This document shows, one piece after another, positions 41,817-51,469 of a stretch of DNA of 64,000 nt. The number at the start of each line of letters is the position of its first letter. Position 1 is the stretch's first letter. The notes beneath the pieces were generated by a model. It saw only the letters and a program-made list of their open reading frames with translations, had not been told where the DNA came from and did not search any database. Origin of the DNA: Sphingobacterium sp. SGR-19. GTDB lineage: Bacteria > Bacteroidota > Bacteroidia > Sphingobacteriales > Sphingobacteriaceae. Position numbers and translations under genes: made by a program. The DNA is taken from assembly GCF_011043555.1 (NCBI RefSeq), contig NZ_JAAKGS010000001.1, forward strand, positions 682,001-746,000, written 5' to 3'.

Positions 41817-43481
41817 ATGAAACTGGACATCGGATATGCTATCTTTTTCTTCTTATTTCTGGTAATTCACAATATGGCGACGGCACAGCTAATGAAAGCC
41901 AAGGAATTATTCAACAAAGCAGATTCCCTCCGTGGTACACTGACACCTCTTCGGACGTGCTATGATATCAACTACTATCATCTCGACATCAAGGTAGATG
42001 TAAACAATCGCTTTATATCAGGTAGTAATCTATTTAAATTTGAGATTGTTGAAGATTTCAAAAGACTACAATTTGATCTTTTTGAAAACCTTTCGGTAGA
42101 CCGTGTGGAATATCAAGGGAAAGAGCTACCTTTTGAGCGGTCTTATAATGCTGTTTTTGTAGACTTTCCCGACATTATCCAGAAAGGAAAGATCGACTCT
42201 TTTAAAGTCTATTATTCCGGCACCCCTATTGCCGCTACCCGCGCACCTTGGGATGGCGGGTTCGATTGGAAAACAGATAGCAAAGGAAAACCTTGGGTAG
42301 CTACTGCCTGTCAGGGTCTAGGTGCCAGCGTATGGTGGCCTAATAAAGATCATCAATCAGACGAAGTGGATAGTATGTTGATTTCCGTTGCCGTTCCAAG
42401 CGAGGTGATAAATGTCTCCAATGGTAGATTGGTAAAGACCGAAAAGCTAGATAAACATTACACCAAATACCATTGGAAAGTGAACAACCCGATAAACAAT
42501 TATAATGTCGCATTGAACATTGGAGATTATGCGCATTTTACCGAAACTTATTCCGGAGAAGAGGGTCCGCTTTCCATCGACTACTATGTATTAAAAGAAA
42601 ACAAAAACAAAATCAATCATTTACAAAGAAATTGTAAAGAAACACTAGAGGCTTTTGAGTATTGGTTTGGACCTTATCCATTTTATGAAGATGGTTATAA
42701 ATTAGTAGAAACCGCCCACCTTGGTATGGAGCACCAAAGTGCTATTGCGTATGGCAATAAGTTCCAAAACGGTTACTTAGGTAATGACGGCTCGGGTACA
42801 GGATGGGGCTTAAAATGGGACTTCATTATCGTTCACGAATCTGGTCATGAATGGTTTGGGAACAACATCACGGCTGAAGATCTAGCCGACATGTGGATAC
42901 ACGAGAGTTTCACTAATTATTCGGAATCACTTTTCATCGACTATCACTATGGAAAAGAGGCTGGTCAAGCTTACGTAAACGGTAACCGACAAGGCATTTT
43001 GAATGACAAACCGCTGCAAGGCCCCTATGGAGTCAATAAAGAAGGTTCGGGCGACATGTACCTTAAAGGTGGTGTGTTACACAACATGATTCGAACTATC
43101 ATTGACAACGACGATGTCTGGCGTTCTGTCCTCCGGGGGTTGAACAGCAAATTCTACCATCAAACGGTAGATTATCAAGATATCCTAATGTATCTGAACA
43201 GCGTATCTGGTATAGATTTTACGAAAGTATTCGAGCAATATATTCAGTATAAAGCTATTCCTGTATTGGAAATCGTACGACGAGATGACGGGAAGGTATT
43301 TTGTCGTTGGATTGCCGAGACACCTGACTTTAGGATGCCTGTGCATATTGGGAAAAAAGGACACCCCAAAATACGTTATGAAGTTGGTTCCAGCTTCCAG
43401 GCTTTACCCTTAAAAGTGGCCAGTACAAAAGAATTGGAGATCGATACATTTAATTATTATATAGGGGTATTGGGGTTGTAG
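41817..43481 (+). CDS. M1-family aminopeptidase-type zinc metallopeptidase
   Basis: 554-aa exported gluzincin: a signal segment (IGYAIFFFLFLVIHNMATAQ), an N-terminal beta domain (YDINYYHLDIKVDVNNRF), then the catalytic domain with HExxH at His340-Glu341-Ser-Gly-His344 and the third ligand Glu363 (WIHESF), 18 residues on. GMEHQSAIAYG is the family's exopeptidase-motif equivalent (GxMEN). Probably a periplasmic aminopeptidase; specificity not evident. The frame opens at 41718, but the promoter supports ATG 41817. Confidence 0.9.
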   Translation: MKLDIGYAIFFFLFLVIHNMATAQLMKAKELFNKADSLRGTLTPLRTCYDINYYHLDIKVDVNNRFISGSNLFKFEIVEDFKRLQFDLFENLSVDRVEYQGKELPFERSYNAVFVDFPDIIQKGKIDSFKVYYSGTPIAATRAPWDGGFDWKTDSKGKPWVATACQGLGASVWWPNKDHQSDEVDSMLISVAVPSEVINVSNGRLVKTEKLDKHYTKYHWKVNNPINNYNVALNIGDYAHFTETYSGEEGPLSIDYYVLKENKNKINHLQRNCKETLEAFEYWFGPYPFYEDGYKLVETAHLGMEHQSAIAYGNKFQNGYLGNDGSGTGWGLKWDFIIVHESGHEWFGNNITAEDLADMWIHESFTNYSESLFIDYHYGKEAGQAYVNGNRQGILNDKPLQGPYGVNKEGSGDMYLKGGVLHNMIRTIIDNDDVWRSVLRGLNSKFYHQTVDYQDILMYLNSVSGIDFTKVFEQYIQYKAIPVLEIVRRDDGKVFCRWIAETPDFRMPVHIGKKGHPKIRYEVGSSFQALPLKVASTKELEIDTFNYYIGVLGL

Positions 43482-43501
43482 ATAAAACCATTTTTTTTAC
43501 T

Positions 43502-43520
43502 TAGGTTTGCATTAAATTTG
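43502..43520 (+). promoter_or_regulatory. Tandem -7 elements before mreB
   Basis: TAGGTTTG (43502-43509) and TAAATTTG (43513-43520) both match TAnnTTTG, 11 bp apart. A TTG at 43476-43478 is 23 nt before the first. They predict starts near 43515 and 43526, giving mreB leaders of about 17-28 nt. Confidence 0.5.
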
Positions 43521-43542
43521 AAAACAAGACAATATATACTTC

Positions 43543-44565
43543 ATGGGGTTATTTAACTGGTTTACGCAAGAAGTTGCTATCGATTTAGGGACAGCAAACA
43601 CCCTAATTATACACAATGACAAAGTAGTAGTGGACGAACCTTCTATTGTCGCTTTTGACCGTACCACCAACAAGGTGATTGCTATCGGAAGACAAGCGAT
43701 GCAGATGGAGGGAAAGACCCACGATAATATAAAAACGGTAAGACCATTACGCGATGGTGTGATAGCGGATTTCACAGCTGCTGAGCATTTGATCCGCGGG
43801 ATGGTAAAGTTAGTGAACAAAGGTAAATCTTGGTTTTTTCCTTCATTGAGAATGGTCGTTTGTATTCCTTCGGGCATTACAGAAGTAGAAAAACGTGCCG
43901 TCCGTGATTCAGCTGAAATAGCAGGAGCTAAAGAGGTCTACTTGATTCACGAACCCATGGCAGCTGCAGTTGGTATAGGGATTGATGTGGAAGAGCCGGT
44001 CGGTAACATGATCATCGATATCGGTGGCGGTACCACAGAAATTGCTGTTATCGCTCTTTCTGGTATCGTCTGCGACCAGTCTATCCGCGTAGCAGGAGAC
44101 AATTTTGATTCAGACATCGTGCAATATATCCGTCGTCAGCATAATATTATGATCGGGGAACGCACGGCAGAGAAAATTAAGATTGAAGTGGGTGCAGCTC
44201 TTCCGGAGCTTTCAGAGCCACCGGCAGATTTCGCCGTACAAGGCCGGGATCTCATGACGGGAATCCCAAAACAGATTACTGTGTCATATACGGAGATAGC
44301 ACATTGTTTGGATAAATCTATTTCGAAAATCGAAGAAGCCATCCTAAAGGCCTTAGAAATTACGCCTCCTGAATTATCAGCGGATATATACCAAACCGGT
44401 ATATACCTCACAGGAGGAGGTGCGCTATTACGGGGCTTAGACAAACGCATACAAGCAAAAACAAAACTTCCTGTACATGTAGCTGAAGACCCGCTACGTG
44501 CTGTGGTTAGAGGCACAGGGATAGCGTTGAAAAACATTGGAAGATTTAAATTTTTAATGCAGTAA
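43543..44565 (+). CDS. mreB: Rod-shape determining actin homologue MreB
   Basis: 340-aa actin-like ATPase. Phosphate loops are visible: AIDLGTANTLI near residue 12, MIIDIGGGTTEIAVIA near 160, and TGGGALLRGLDKRI near 285; the EPMAAAVGIG block is also typical. It forms membrane-associated filaments that guide the elongasome. It is the first gene of mreB-mreC-mreD-mrdA-rodA, with 10 nt to mreC, so the whole rod-shape machinery is one transcription unit. Confidence 0.97.
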   Translation: MGLFNWFTQEVAIDLGTANTLIIHNDKVVVDEPSIVAFDRTTNKVIAIGRQAMQMEGKTHDNIKTVRPLRDGVIADFTAAEHLIRGMVKLVNKGKSWFFPSLRMVVCIPSGITEVEKRAVRDSAEIAGAKEVYLIHEPMAAAVGIGIDVEEPVGNMIIDIGGGTTEIAVIALSGIVCDQSIRVAGDNFDSDIVQYIRRQHNIMIGERTAEKIKIEVGAALPELSEPPADFAVQGRDLMTGIPKQITVSYTEIAHCLDKSISKIEEAILKALEITPPELSADIYQTGIYLTGGGALLRGLDKRIQAKTKLPVHVAEDPLRAVVRGTGIALKNIGRFKFLMQ

Positions 44566-44575
44566 GGGTGTTACA

Positions 44576-45412
44576 ATGAGAAACCTTTGGCTATTTCTAG
44601 TTAGATATAATGCTATATTTTGGTTTATTCTCTTTTTTGTAGTATCCATTATCTTAGTTGTTCGTAACAACAATTTCCAACGTTCTTCTTTTATCAATTC
44701 ATCAAATGTTATCATTGGTTCGTATTATGAACAAGTGAACTCCTGGAAAAGTTATCTCTCCTTAAATGAAACGAATAAGGAATTGGCGGCTGAAAATGTG
44801 CTATTGAGGCAACAGATCCAAAATCTTCTTCAAGCTGATACTTCTGCAGACACCGTTCATATTATAGATTCCATCGAACAAGGACGATATGCTTTTATTG
44901 TAGCGAATGTTGCCAACAACAGTATCCATAGAAAAAATAACTATCTTACACTTGACAAGGGGTCTGCTGATGGTGTAGAGACCGGTATGGGGGTTATTAC
45001 CTCCAACGGGGTTGTCGGCGTGGTGCTCCAAACCTCTCCTCATTTTAGTTCTGTACAGTCGCTGTTGCACCCCGATACTAGAATTTCTGTTACGTTGGAT
45101 AGCTCCGAAGTAATCGGCTCATTAGTTTGGGGAAGCAGCATAGATCCCCGTTACGGGATGGTAAGAGATATCCCAAATCACGTCCAGGTCAAGAAGGGCG
45201 AAAAAGTATATACTTCTGGGTTTTCTTTATTTCCGGCAGGCATCCAGGTAGGAAAAATCGTAGAAACAGGTATAAAATCTGGAGAGAGCTTTTTAGATTT
45301 AAAGATCGAGTTATCTACAAATTTCAGTAATTTACATCATGTATATGTCGTAAAAGACTTATTAATTAAAGAAAAAGAAGAACTAGAAGCTGACAGCCAA
45401 GACAATGGGTAG
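44576..45412 (+). CDS. mreC: Rod-shape determining protein MreC
   Basis: 278-aa bitopic protein: one transmembrane helix (FWFILFFVVSIILVV, residues ~15-30), a coiled-coil segment (~65-90, NKELAAENVLLRQQIQNLL), then the two beta-barrel MreC core (KGSADGVETGMGVITSNGVVGVV, VYTSGFSLFPAGIQVGKIV). It scaffolds MreB to PBP2 in the periplasm. It overlaps mreD by 8 nt, indicating translational coupling. Confidence 0.95.
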   Translation: MRNLWLFLVRYNAIFWFILFFVVSIILVVRNNNFQRSSFINSSNVIIGSYYEQVNSWKSYLSLNETNKELAAENVLLRQQIQNLLQADTSADTVHIIDSIEQGRYAFIVANVANNSIHRKNNYLTLDKGSADGVETGMGVITSNGVVGVVLQTSPHFSSVQSLLHPDTRISVTLDSSEVIGSLVWGSSIDPRYGMVRDIPNHVQVKKGEKVYTSGFSLFPAGIQVGKIVETGIKSGESFLDLKIELSTNFSNLHHVYVVKDLLIKEKEELEADSQDNG

Positions 45413-45932
45413 AGTAATAATCATAAATATTTTCCGATTTATTATCATGATATTGTTACAGGTAGCCTTATTTAAAAATATCGGCTATTACAATGTCGCG
45501 ACTACTTATCCGTATATCTTTTTCATCCTTCTTTTACCGATAGGGTTACCAAACTTATTATTGTTTCTGATCTCCTTTTTAGCGGGATTAACCATAGATG
45601 CTTTTTATGATTCCGTTGGCGTACATGCGGCAGCATGCGTGGGCTTAGCACTATTTCGCATATTTTTCCATAAGATCACTATAGAAGTCGAGCTAAAAGA
45701 GTCTTTTAATACCCCTTCCTTAGGGATAATGGGCACGAAATGGTTCTTATCCTATGTGTTTTTTGGTACATTTGTACATCATTTCTTTCTTTTTCTTATA
45801 GAAACGTTTACGTTCTCTAATTTTCTGTATACACTGGCAAGTACTGTTTTAAGTAGTATATTTACAACTTGTATCATCCTATTGATGAGTTTGCTGGTTT
45901 ATAAAAGAAAGTCACGCATTGGTAGCATTTAA
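45405..45932 (+). CDS. mreD: Rod-shape determining protein MreD
   Basis: 175-aa protein with about five transmembrane helices (FRFIIMILLQVALFKNIGYY, YIFFILLLPIGLPNLLLFLIS and others). The sequence LTIDAFYDSVGVHAAACVGLALFR is the recognisable MreD core. Divergent in sequence, as MreD usually is; the identification is firm because it lies between mreC (8-nt overlap) and the class B PBP gene. Confidence 0.92.
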   Translation: MGRVIIINIFRFIIMILLQVALFKNIGYYNVATTYPYIFFILLLPIGLPNLLLFLISFLAGLTIDAFYDSVGVHAAACVGLALFRIFFHKITIEVELKESFNTPSLGIMGTKWFLSYVFFGTFVHHFFLFLIETFTFSNFLYTLASTVLSSIFTTCIILLMSLLVYKRKSRIGSI

Positions 45933-45950
45933 ATAAGGAGCTTTACGTTC

Positions 45951-47924
45951 ATGAATAGTTTTTTCGCTCGTAAATTTGTTATTCAGGGAATTTTCATCAC
46001 GATCGCAGTCGTTATAGTAGCTCGTCTATTCTACATTCAAGTTATTGACAAAACTTATTTATTGTCAGCTAATAACAATGTATTACGTAAAGTAGTTGTA
46101 TATCCGGCAAGAGGTGTTGTATATGACAGAAATGGAAAAGTTTTGGTACAAAACGAACCAGTATACGACTTGTTGGTGACCCCTATTGAAGCAAAAGAAA
46201 TTGACACGGCGCTTTTGTGTCAGCTTATTGACATCGACCATGAGGGGTTCCAAACAAGAATGAATAAAGCCCGTACACATTCCCCTTACCGTCCTTCCAT
46301 ATTTGAAAAACAATTATCTGCAACAACTTATGCACAATTACAAGAGCACTTGTATAAATTCCGTGGATTTTATGTGCAAAACCGGACCGTCAGAAGCTAT
46401 CCAGATAGTATTGCGCCACAACTTCTAGGGTATATCCAAGAGGTAAATGACAAAGATATTGAACGATCTGAAGGTTTTTATCGTCCGGGTGACTATATTG
46501 GTGCAAGTGGTATCGAACGGTCTTACGAAGAACTGTTACGTGGGCAGCGAGGTGTAAGAAACCAGATGGTAGATGCGCTCAATCGACCAAAAGGTTCTTT
46601 TATGGAGGGTAAATACGACACGCTTGCAGTTGCCGGAGATGGTTTGGTTTCAACTATCGACCGCGATCTGCAAATGTTGGCGGAAAAGCTCATGAAAAAT
46701 AAGATGGGCTCTGTTGTTGCCATTGAACCGGCTACTGGAGAAATCTTAACGTTTGTTAGTGCGCCATCCTACGATCCGAATTTGATGGTGGGAAGGCAAA
46801 GGGGCAACAACTATATGAAACTTTTACGGGACGAGACACGTCCTTTGTTTATTCGCCCTATCCAAGCCTCCTATCCCCCGGGATCGGTTTTTAAGGTGGT
46901 TGCTGCATTAACGGCACAGCAAGCGGGTGTTATTGACGAAAAAACCGTGTTCTATTGCCCTGGTGGATACCGTTATGGAGGAGGCAGAGCAATCATGCGA
47001 TGTACCCACGTAGACGGTGCTACCACTTTGGCAAAGTCAATACAGACATCTTGCAATACATACTATGGATACACATACGCACGGATGATTGACTCTCGGG
47101 GCATGTCTGGTCCGAAAGCTTACGATCTCTGGCGTGAAGCATTGAGTAAATTTGGCCTAGGTCATACCTTGGGCATAGACCTTCCGGGTGAAAAGCCAGG
47201 TCTAATACCTACTTCCGATTTTTATACCAAGCGTTATGGCAATGATAAATGGCGTTCCAGTTTTAATATTTCTTTGTCTATCGGGCAAGGTGAAATGGGC
47301 ATAACGCCACTGCAAATGGCTAACATAATGGCGATCGTCGCCAATCGTGGCTTTTATTACCGCCCGCATCTGGTTAAAGCAATTGGTGAAAAAGGAATAG
47401 TAAAAGATGAATTTAAAGAAAAAATAAGCGCCGGCGTAGATGCAAAGTACTATGAGCCTGTTATCGAGGGAATGCACCGCGCGGTGAATGTTCCGGGTGG
47501 AACGGGATACCGGGTACGCGTTCCGGGTGTGGAAATGTGTGGAAAGACAGGTACCGTACAGAACCCCCATGGTGAAAACCATGCGGTATTCTTTGCTTTT
47601 GCCCCGCGTGAAAACCCTAAAATAGCCATTGCAGTGTTTGTAGAAAACGCCGGGTATGGTGGCGTCTGGGCGGGACCGATTGTCAATATGCTCGTCGAAA
47701 AATACCTCAAGGATACTATCTCTTTACCCAAATATGAGCAAGACCGCATTTTTAATGCAAGTTTCCTTCCTGAGCCCAAGGTCAAAAAAGAAGAGGAAGT
47801 GAACAAAACCACGTCGGACAGGAAGAAGCAAACAAGACGACATAAGACACCGGAAGCACAGGCTACAGAACCGAGGCGCGAGTTTTTCGTACATCACAGC
47901 CAGATAAGAAAGGGACATCAGTAG
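45951..47924 (+). CDS. mrdA: Penicillin-binding protein 2 (elongasome transpeptidase)
   Basis: 657-aa class B PBP: N-terminal helix (GIFITIAVVIVARLFYIQV), the pedestal domain (RGVVYDRNGKVLVQNEPVYDLLV), and the transpeptidase domain with the three active-site motifs: Ser312-Val-Phe-Lys315 in PPGSVFK, SCN in TSCNTYY, and KTG in CGKTGTVQ. It cross-links peptidoglycan along the cylinder with RodA. The C-terminus has a ~50-residue basic tail (KKQTRRHKTPEAQ) beyond the usual domain end. One base separates it from rodA. Confidence 0.96.
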   Translation: MNSFFARKFVIQGIFITIAVVIVARLFYIQVIDKTYLLSANNNVLRKVVVYPARGVVYDRNGKVLVQNEPVYDLLVTPIEAKEIDTALLCQLIDIDHEGFQTRMNKARTHSPYRPSIFEKQLSATTYAQLQEHLYKFRGFYVQNRTVRSYPDSIAPQLLGYIQEVNDKDIERSEGFYRPGDYIGASGIERSYEELLRGQRGVRNQMVDALNRPKGSFMEGKYDTLAVAGDGLVSTIDRDLQMLAEKLMKNKMGSVVAIEPATGEILTFVSAPSYDPNLMVGRQRGNNYMKLLRDETRPLFIRPIQASYPPGSVFKVVAALTAQQAGVIDEKTVFYCPGGYRYGGGRAIMRCTHVDGATTLAKSIQTSCNTYYGYTYARMIDSRGMSGPKAYDLWREALSKFGLGHTLGIDLPGEKPGLIPTSDFYTKRYGNDKWRSSFNISLSIGQGEMGITPLQMANIMAIVANRGFYYRPHLVKAIGEKGIVKDEFKEKISAGVDAKYYEPVIEGMHRAVNVPGGTGYRVRVPGVEMCGKTGTVQNPHGENHAVFFAFAPRENPKIAIAVFVENAGYGGVWAGPIVNMLVEKYLKDTISLPKYEQDRIFNASFLPEPKVKKEEEVNKTTSDRKKQTRRHKTPEAQATEPRREFFVHHSQIRKGHQ

Positions 47925-47925
47925 A

Positions 47926-49188
47926 ATGAGAGAGAAAAATTTTTTTGGTCGCATCGACTGGTTCACTATTTTGTTATGGTTCGCTCTCTGCTTAATCGGC
48001 TGGTTCAATATATATGCGGCCGTTTACGATCCAGAACAGCCCAGTATTTTTAGTATGGCAACAAATTACGGCAAGCAATCAATTTATATTTTTACTGCTT
48101 TGATTATCGGATTCAGCATTCTGATTATCGATGCCAAGTTTTTTATTTCAGCCTCTCCACTCATCTATATTATCACCGTTTTATTACTGATATTGGTATT
48201 GATTGTCGGTCGGAATGTTGGGGGAAATCAAGCTTGGATACCGTTGGGAAGTTTTCGTTTACAGCCGTCCGAATTCGGGAAACTGGCTACTTGTTTACTC
48301 CTTGCATCCTATCTAAGCTCTCAAGCTAATAAAAACCCGAATATTAAAACCCTGTTTATAGGAACCTCGATTGTTCTCTTTCCCGTCGCATTGGTCATGC
48401 TTCAGCCCGACACAGGGTCTGCATTGGCATTCTTCGCCTTGATTTTTGTTTTTTATCGCGAAGGTTATGTCGGGAACACACTCTTGTTGTTAGGCGGCCT
48501 AGCCATTCTTTTGTTTATATTGGCGCTTTTAGTCAATCAATGGATTATTATCAGTATGTTGGCAGTCATCGCTGGATTACTGATTTATTCATTACGGAAA
48601 AAACGCAAATATATTATCAACGTTGGTATACTCTTTTTGGCATGCAGTGTGTATGTCCTTTGTGTAGATTACGCCTACGAACATGTTTTACAGTCGCATC
48701 AACGTGACCGCATTGATATTATTCTGGGAAAAATAGATGATCCCCGGGGAACAGGATATAATCTCAATCAATCTAAGATAGCCATCGGTTCGGGACAACT
48801 GCTCGGTAAGGGTTTTCTGCAAGGGACCCAAACTAAATACAAATTCGTCCCCGAGCAAAGTACCGATTTTATTTTCTGTACCATCGGTGAAGAATGGGGA
48901 TTCGTAGGTTCTACGATACTTATCGCCATCTATCTTACATTGCTGCTCCGTTTGGTCAACATCGCGGAGCGCCAACGGACGGCTTTTGCACGGATTTATG
49001 CTTATGGGGTCGCCTCTATCTTATTTTTTCATTTCTTTATTAATATCGGCATGACGATTGGTATAGTACCGGTTATTGGCATCCCTCTCCCCTTCATCAG
49101 CTACGGCGGTTCTTCTTTATGGAGCTTTACTATTCTCCTTTTTATTTTATTGCGGTTTGATTCAAGTCGTAAAGGGTTAAATGGGTGA
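47926..49188 (+). CDS. rodA: Rod-shape glycosyltransferase RodA (SEDS family)
   Basis: 420-aa integral membrane polymerase with about ten helices. The SEDS-family blocks are VGRNVGGNQAWIPLGSFRLQPSEFGKLA, MLQPDTGSALAF (with the catalytic Asp) and PVIGIPLPFISYGGSSLW near the C-terminus. It polymerises glycan strands from lipid II with PBP2, encoded one base upstream. Confidence 0.97.
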   Translation: MREKNFFGRIDWFTILLWFALCLIGWFNIYAAVYDPEQPSIFSMATNYGKQSIYIFTALIIGFSILIIDAKFFISASPLIYIITVLLLILVLIVGRNVGGNQAWIPLGSFRLQPSEFGKLATCLLLASYLSSQANKNPNIKTLFIGTSIVLFPVALVMLQPDTGSALAFFALIFVFYREGYVGNTLLLLGGLAILLFILALLVNQWIIISMLAVIAGLLIYSLRKKRKYIINVGILFLACSVYVLCVDYAYEHVLQSHQRDRIDIILGKIDDPRGTGYNLNQSKIAIGSGQLLGKGFLQGTQTKYKFVPEQSTDFIFCTIGEEWGFVGSTILIAIYLTLLLRLVNIAERQRTAFARIYAYGVASILFFHFFINIGMTIGIVPVIGIPLPFISYGGSSLWSFTILLFILLRFDSSRKGLNG

Positions 49189-49294
49189 TCCCCAAAAGCC
49201 AATTGTGCTCCATCTATTTACACAGCACAAAGGGCCAGCTTCTATTTCTTAAATAAATTCGATAACTTTAACACACGATACAGCAGAACATGAT

Positions 49295-49993
49295 ATGATA
49301 AAGACGATTGTTAAAGAACATCCCTTAAAAGATATTACACTCGATTTTGATGATGAAATTACACCGCCTCCATTTGAACAGGAGGCCTTACAATCCTATT
49401 ATGAGGCGCATGATAAGACATGGGAAGTTAAAGAACACGTATCGAAAATAAAAGCCGAACTAAAAGCGGCAGACGATACCATCGAAGATCTGTCTTTTCG
49501 ACGTTTAGGCATAGAACAAGAGTTGGAAATACTAGAAGATTGGCTCGGTGTGACGGAATTGGAGGATAAAGAACTTTTTGATGGCGAAATTACCATTGAT
49601 ATCGGCACCTTTTTTACTGTCTGCGACAAACATAACGTCGATATACAAAATCTCTATGAAAAAATAGTCGACCTAACGGAGATATACAACCGTGATATAG
49701 AAAATATCTACGAAGATGATGCAGTGATCAATCCGGAATATTTCAGTGCACTCGATGAGGTTTATCCACGCTATGAGGAGGTGTCCGTCCATACCGTATC
49801 GTTAGATGATGATCATCAAGCGTTTCTAGAGGAATACGGAAAAGTAGAAGAACTTTTCTTTCATTACACAGAATTAGCAAAAGAAATATTTGACAAATAC
49901 AAAAACCTAGTTGAAACAACTCAAATTGTCTATCGTCGGGTCGAAGTAATAGATCAGTTGATAAGAGATAAGTTAAAAAAAGAAGGAAAGTAA
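49295..49993 (+). CDS. Unknown acidic helical protein
   Basis: 232-aa soluble protein that I do not recognise. It is strongly acidic in its first two thirds (for example LKDITLDFDDEITPPPF) and mostly helical with coiled-coil potential (residues ~45-90, EHVSKIKAELKAADDTIEDL, and 180-225). There is no signal peptide or membrane segment. It follows the rod-shape cluster by 106 nt, with a -7-like TAACTTTA at 49263-49270, so it may be separately transcribed. A cytosolic partner of the elongasome is possible, but there is no direct evidence. The nucleoside phosphorylase gene converges on it, 10 bp away. Confidence 0.7.
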   Translation: MIKTIVKEHPLKDITLDFDDEITPPPFEQEALQSYYEAHDKTWEVKEHVSKIKAELKAADDTIEDLSFRRLGIEQELEILEDWLGVTELEDKELFDGEITIDIGTFFTVCDKHNVDIQNLYEKIVDLTEIYNRDIENIYEDDAVINPEYFSALDEVYPRYEEVSVHTVSLDDDHQAFLEEYGKVEELFFHYTELAKEIFDKYKNLVETTQIVYRRVEVIDQLIRDKLKKEGK

Positions 49994-50003
49994 TCAAAGC
50001 TGG

Positions 50004-50855
50004 CTAAATCCTTTCCAGCACAAAACGTATAGCCTTGTCTACAATCTCTTTCGGGTTGTCCAAAAACGCATCGTGTACTCTATTTGCAAGAATAGCGTTA
50101 ACAGAAAGAGCATGATGTCCAAACATATTTGCTAAAGCATAAATGCCTGCCGTTTCCATCTCCAGGTTCGTAATCGATCTTCCCTGTAGCTTAAATGCGT
50201 TTGCTTTTCGTACAAGATCAGGATATACATTTCTTGTTCTCATTGACCGACCTTGCCCATAAAACCCCGGTGTGGTCATTGTTATACCTTTTGGAAGATC
50301 GCGAGCTATCCGATTGATTAGCCTTTTACTGGCACTGCCAATATAAGGGATAAAACCCAATGTCCCAAAATGGTTCATTACGGCATGTTGGATATCTTTT
50401 TCTTCTTCCGAATAATTTTTCACATAATACTGCATCAGTGCATCAAAACCTATTGCATATTCGCTAGCCAAGATGGTACCCATCCGAATATCACTTTGTA
50501 TCGAACCGGAGGTTCCGATACGGATAATATCCAAGCTAGTTAACTGTTCTTTTAATGTACGTGTTTCAAAGTCAATATTGACCAATGCATCAATTTCATT
50601 GAAAACGATATCAATATTATCCGTACCAATCCCGGTGGAGATAACCGAAATACGCTTATTTCTCAATACGCCTGTATGAGTAATAAACTCACGTTTTCCT
50701 TTTTTTAAATCGATTCTGTCAAAATAACGAGATACTTCTCCTACTCTATCGGGATCCCCCACTAAAACAATGGTGGATGCCAAATCCTTTGGCAACAGAT
50801 TAAGGTGATAAATACTTCCGTCGGCATTAAGTATCAGTTCTGAATCAGCTATCAT
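50004..50855 (-). CDS. Nucleoside phosphorylase, uridine-phosphorylase-like
   Basis: 283-aa enzyme of the NP-I (PNP/UDP) family: VLVGDPDRVGEVSRYF (phosphate-binding GDPxR), ISTGIGTDNIDIVFNEI, IRIGTSGSIQSDI, and NLEMETAGIYALANMFGH (EMExA, ribose site). It phosphorolyses a ribonucleoside, probably uridine, to base and ribose 1-phosphate; the base is not certain. Last gene of a three-gene minus-strand operon with 4-nt overlaps. Confidence 0.88.
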   Translation of the reverse strand: MIADSELILNADGSIYHLNLLPKDLASTIVLVGDPDRVGEVSRYFDRIDLKKGKREFITHTGVLRNKRISVISTGIGTDNIDIVFNEIDALVNIDFETRTLKEQLTSLDIIRIGTSGSIQSDIRMGTILASEYAIGFDALMQYYVKNYSEEEKDIQHAVMNHFGTLGFIPYIGSASKRLINRIARDLPKGITMTTPGFYGQGRSMRTRNVYPDLVRKANAFKLQGRSITNLEMETAGIYALANMFGHHALSVNAILANRVHDAFLDNPKEIVDKAIRFVLERI

Positions 50856-51469
50856 AAAGTATGAAGATATGCATATTGAACATCATCTAACTTGTCGAGC
50901 TTTTGGACAACTTGGTTAACTAGTAACTTCCTCACTTCAACATCCATAGAACAGTTGTTATCGAACTCTTGTTTTAAAATAGGCAAATTTTCTTCCTTAA
51001 CCAAACGCATAACATCATTCATCTGCAAATAGTCAAAAGTAATTCGATAAACATCGTTAACTGTTTTCTCCACAATTTCAGCAGTCTCTAGCGCTTCTTG
51101 TGTAGCTGTTTTATAAGCATTTATCAATCCCGGAACACCCAATAACGTGCCGCCGAAGTAACGTACCACCACAACCAATACGTTGGTGACCTCCTTGGAT
51201 AACAAGGTGTTTAAAATAGGGCGACCTGCGGTTCCAGACGGCTCCCCATCATCGTTCAATCGAAAAATAGAACGATCTGGCGTTAAGCGGTATGCCCAGC
51301 AGTGATGCCTTGCCTTGGGATGTAGCGCCTTTAGTTCAGCGATGATATCTTTTAGTGTATCCTCACTTTTAAAAGGATAAGCGTAAGCAATGAACTTGCT
51401 ACCCTTATCTCTGAACAGTCCTTCACTTGGTTCTTCAATGGTTAAATATGTATCTTCAAATAAACTCAC
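50852..51469 (-). CDS. YigZ/IMPACT-family protein
   Basis: 205-aa protein of the IMPACT/YigZ family: N-terminal KFIAYAYPFKSEDTLKDII, then the signature HCWAYRLTPD with DGEPSGTAGRPIL and VVVVRYFGGTLLGVPGLI, and a C-terminal ferredoxin-like DUF1949 domain. Eukaryotic IMPACT regulates GCN2; the bacterial role is not established. It overlaps both neighbours by 4 nt, so translation of the three genes is coupled, although no functional link is obvious. Confidence 0.88.
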   Translation of the reverse strand: MSLFEDTYLTIEEPSEGLFRDKGSKFIAYAYPFKSEDTLKDIIAELKALHPKARHHCWAYRLTPDRSIFRLNDDGEPSGTAGRPILNTLLSKEVTNVLVVVVRYFGGTLLGVPGLINAYKTATQEALETAEIVEKTVNDVYRITFDYLQMNDVMRLVKEENLPILKQEFDNNCSMDVEVRKLLVNQVVQKLDKLDDVQYAYLHTL

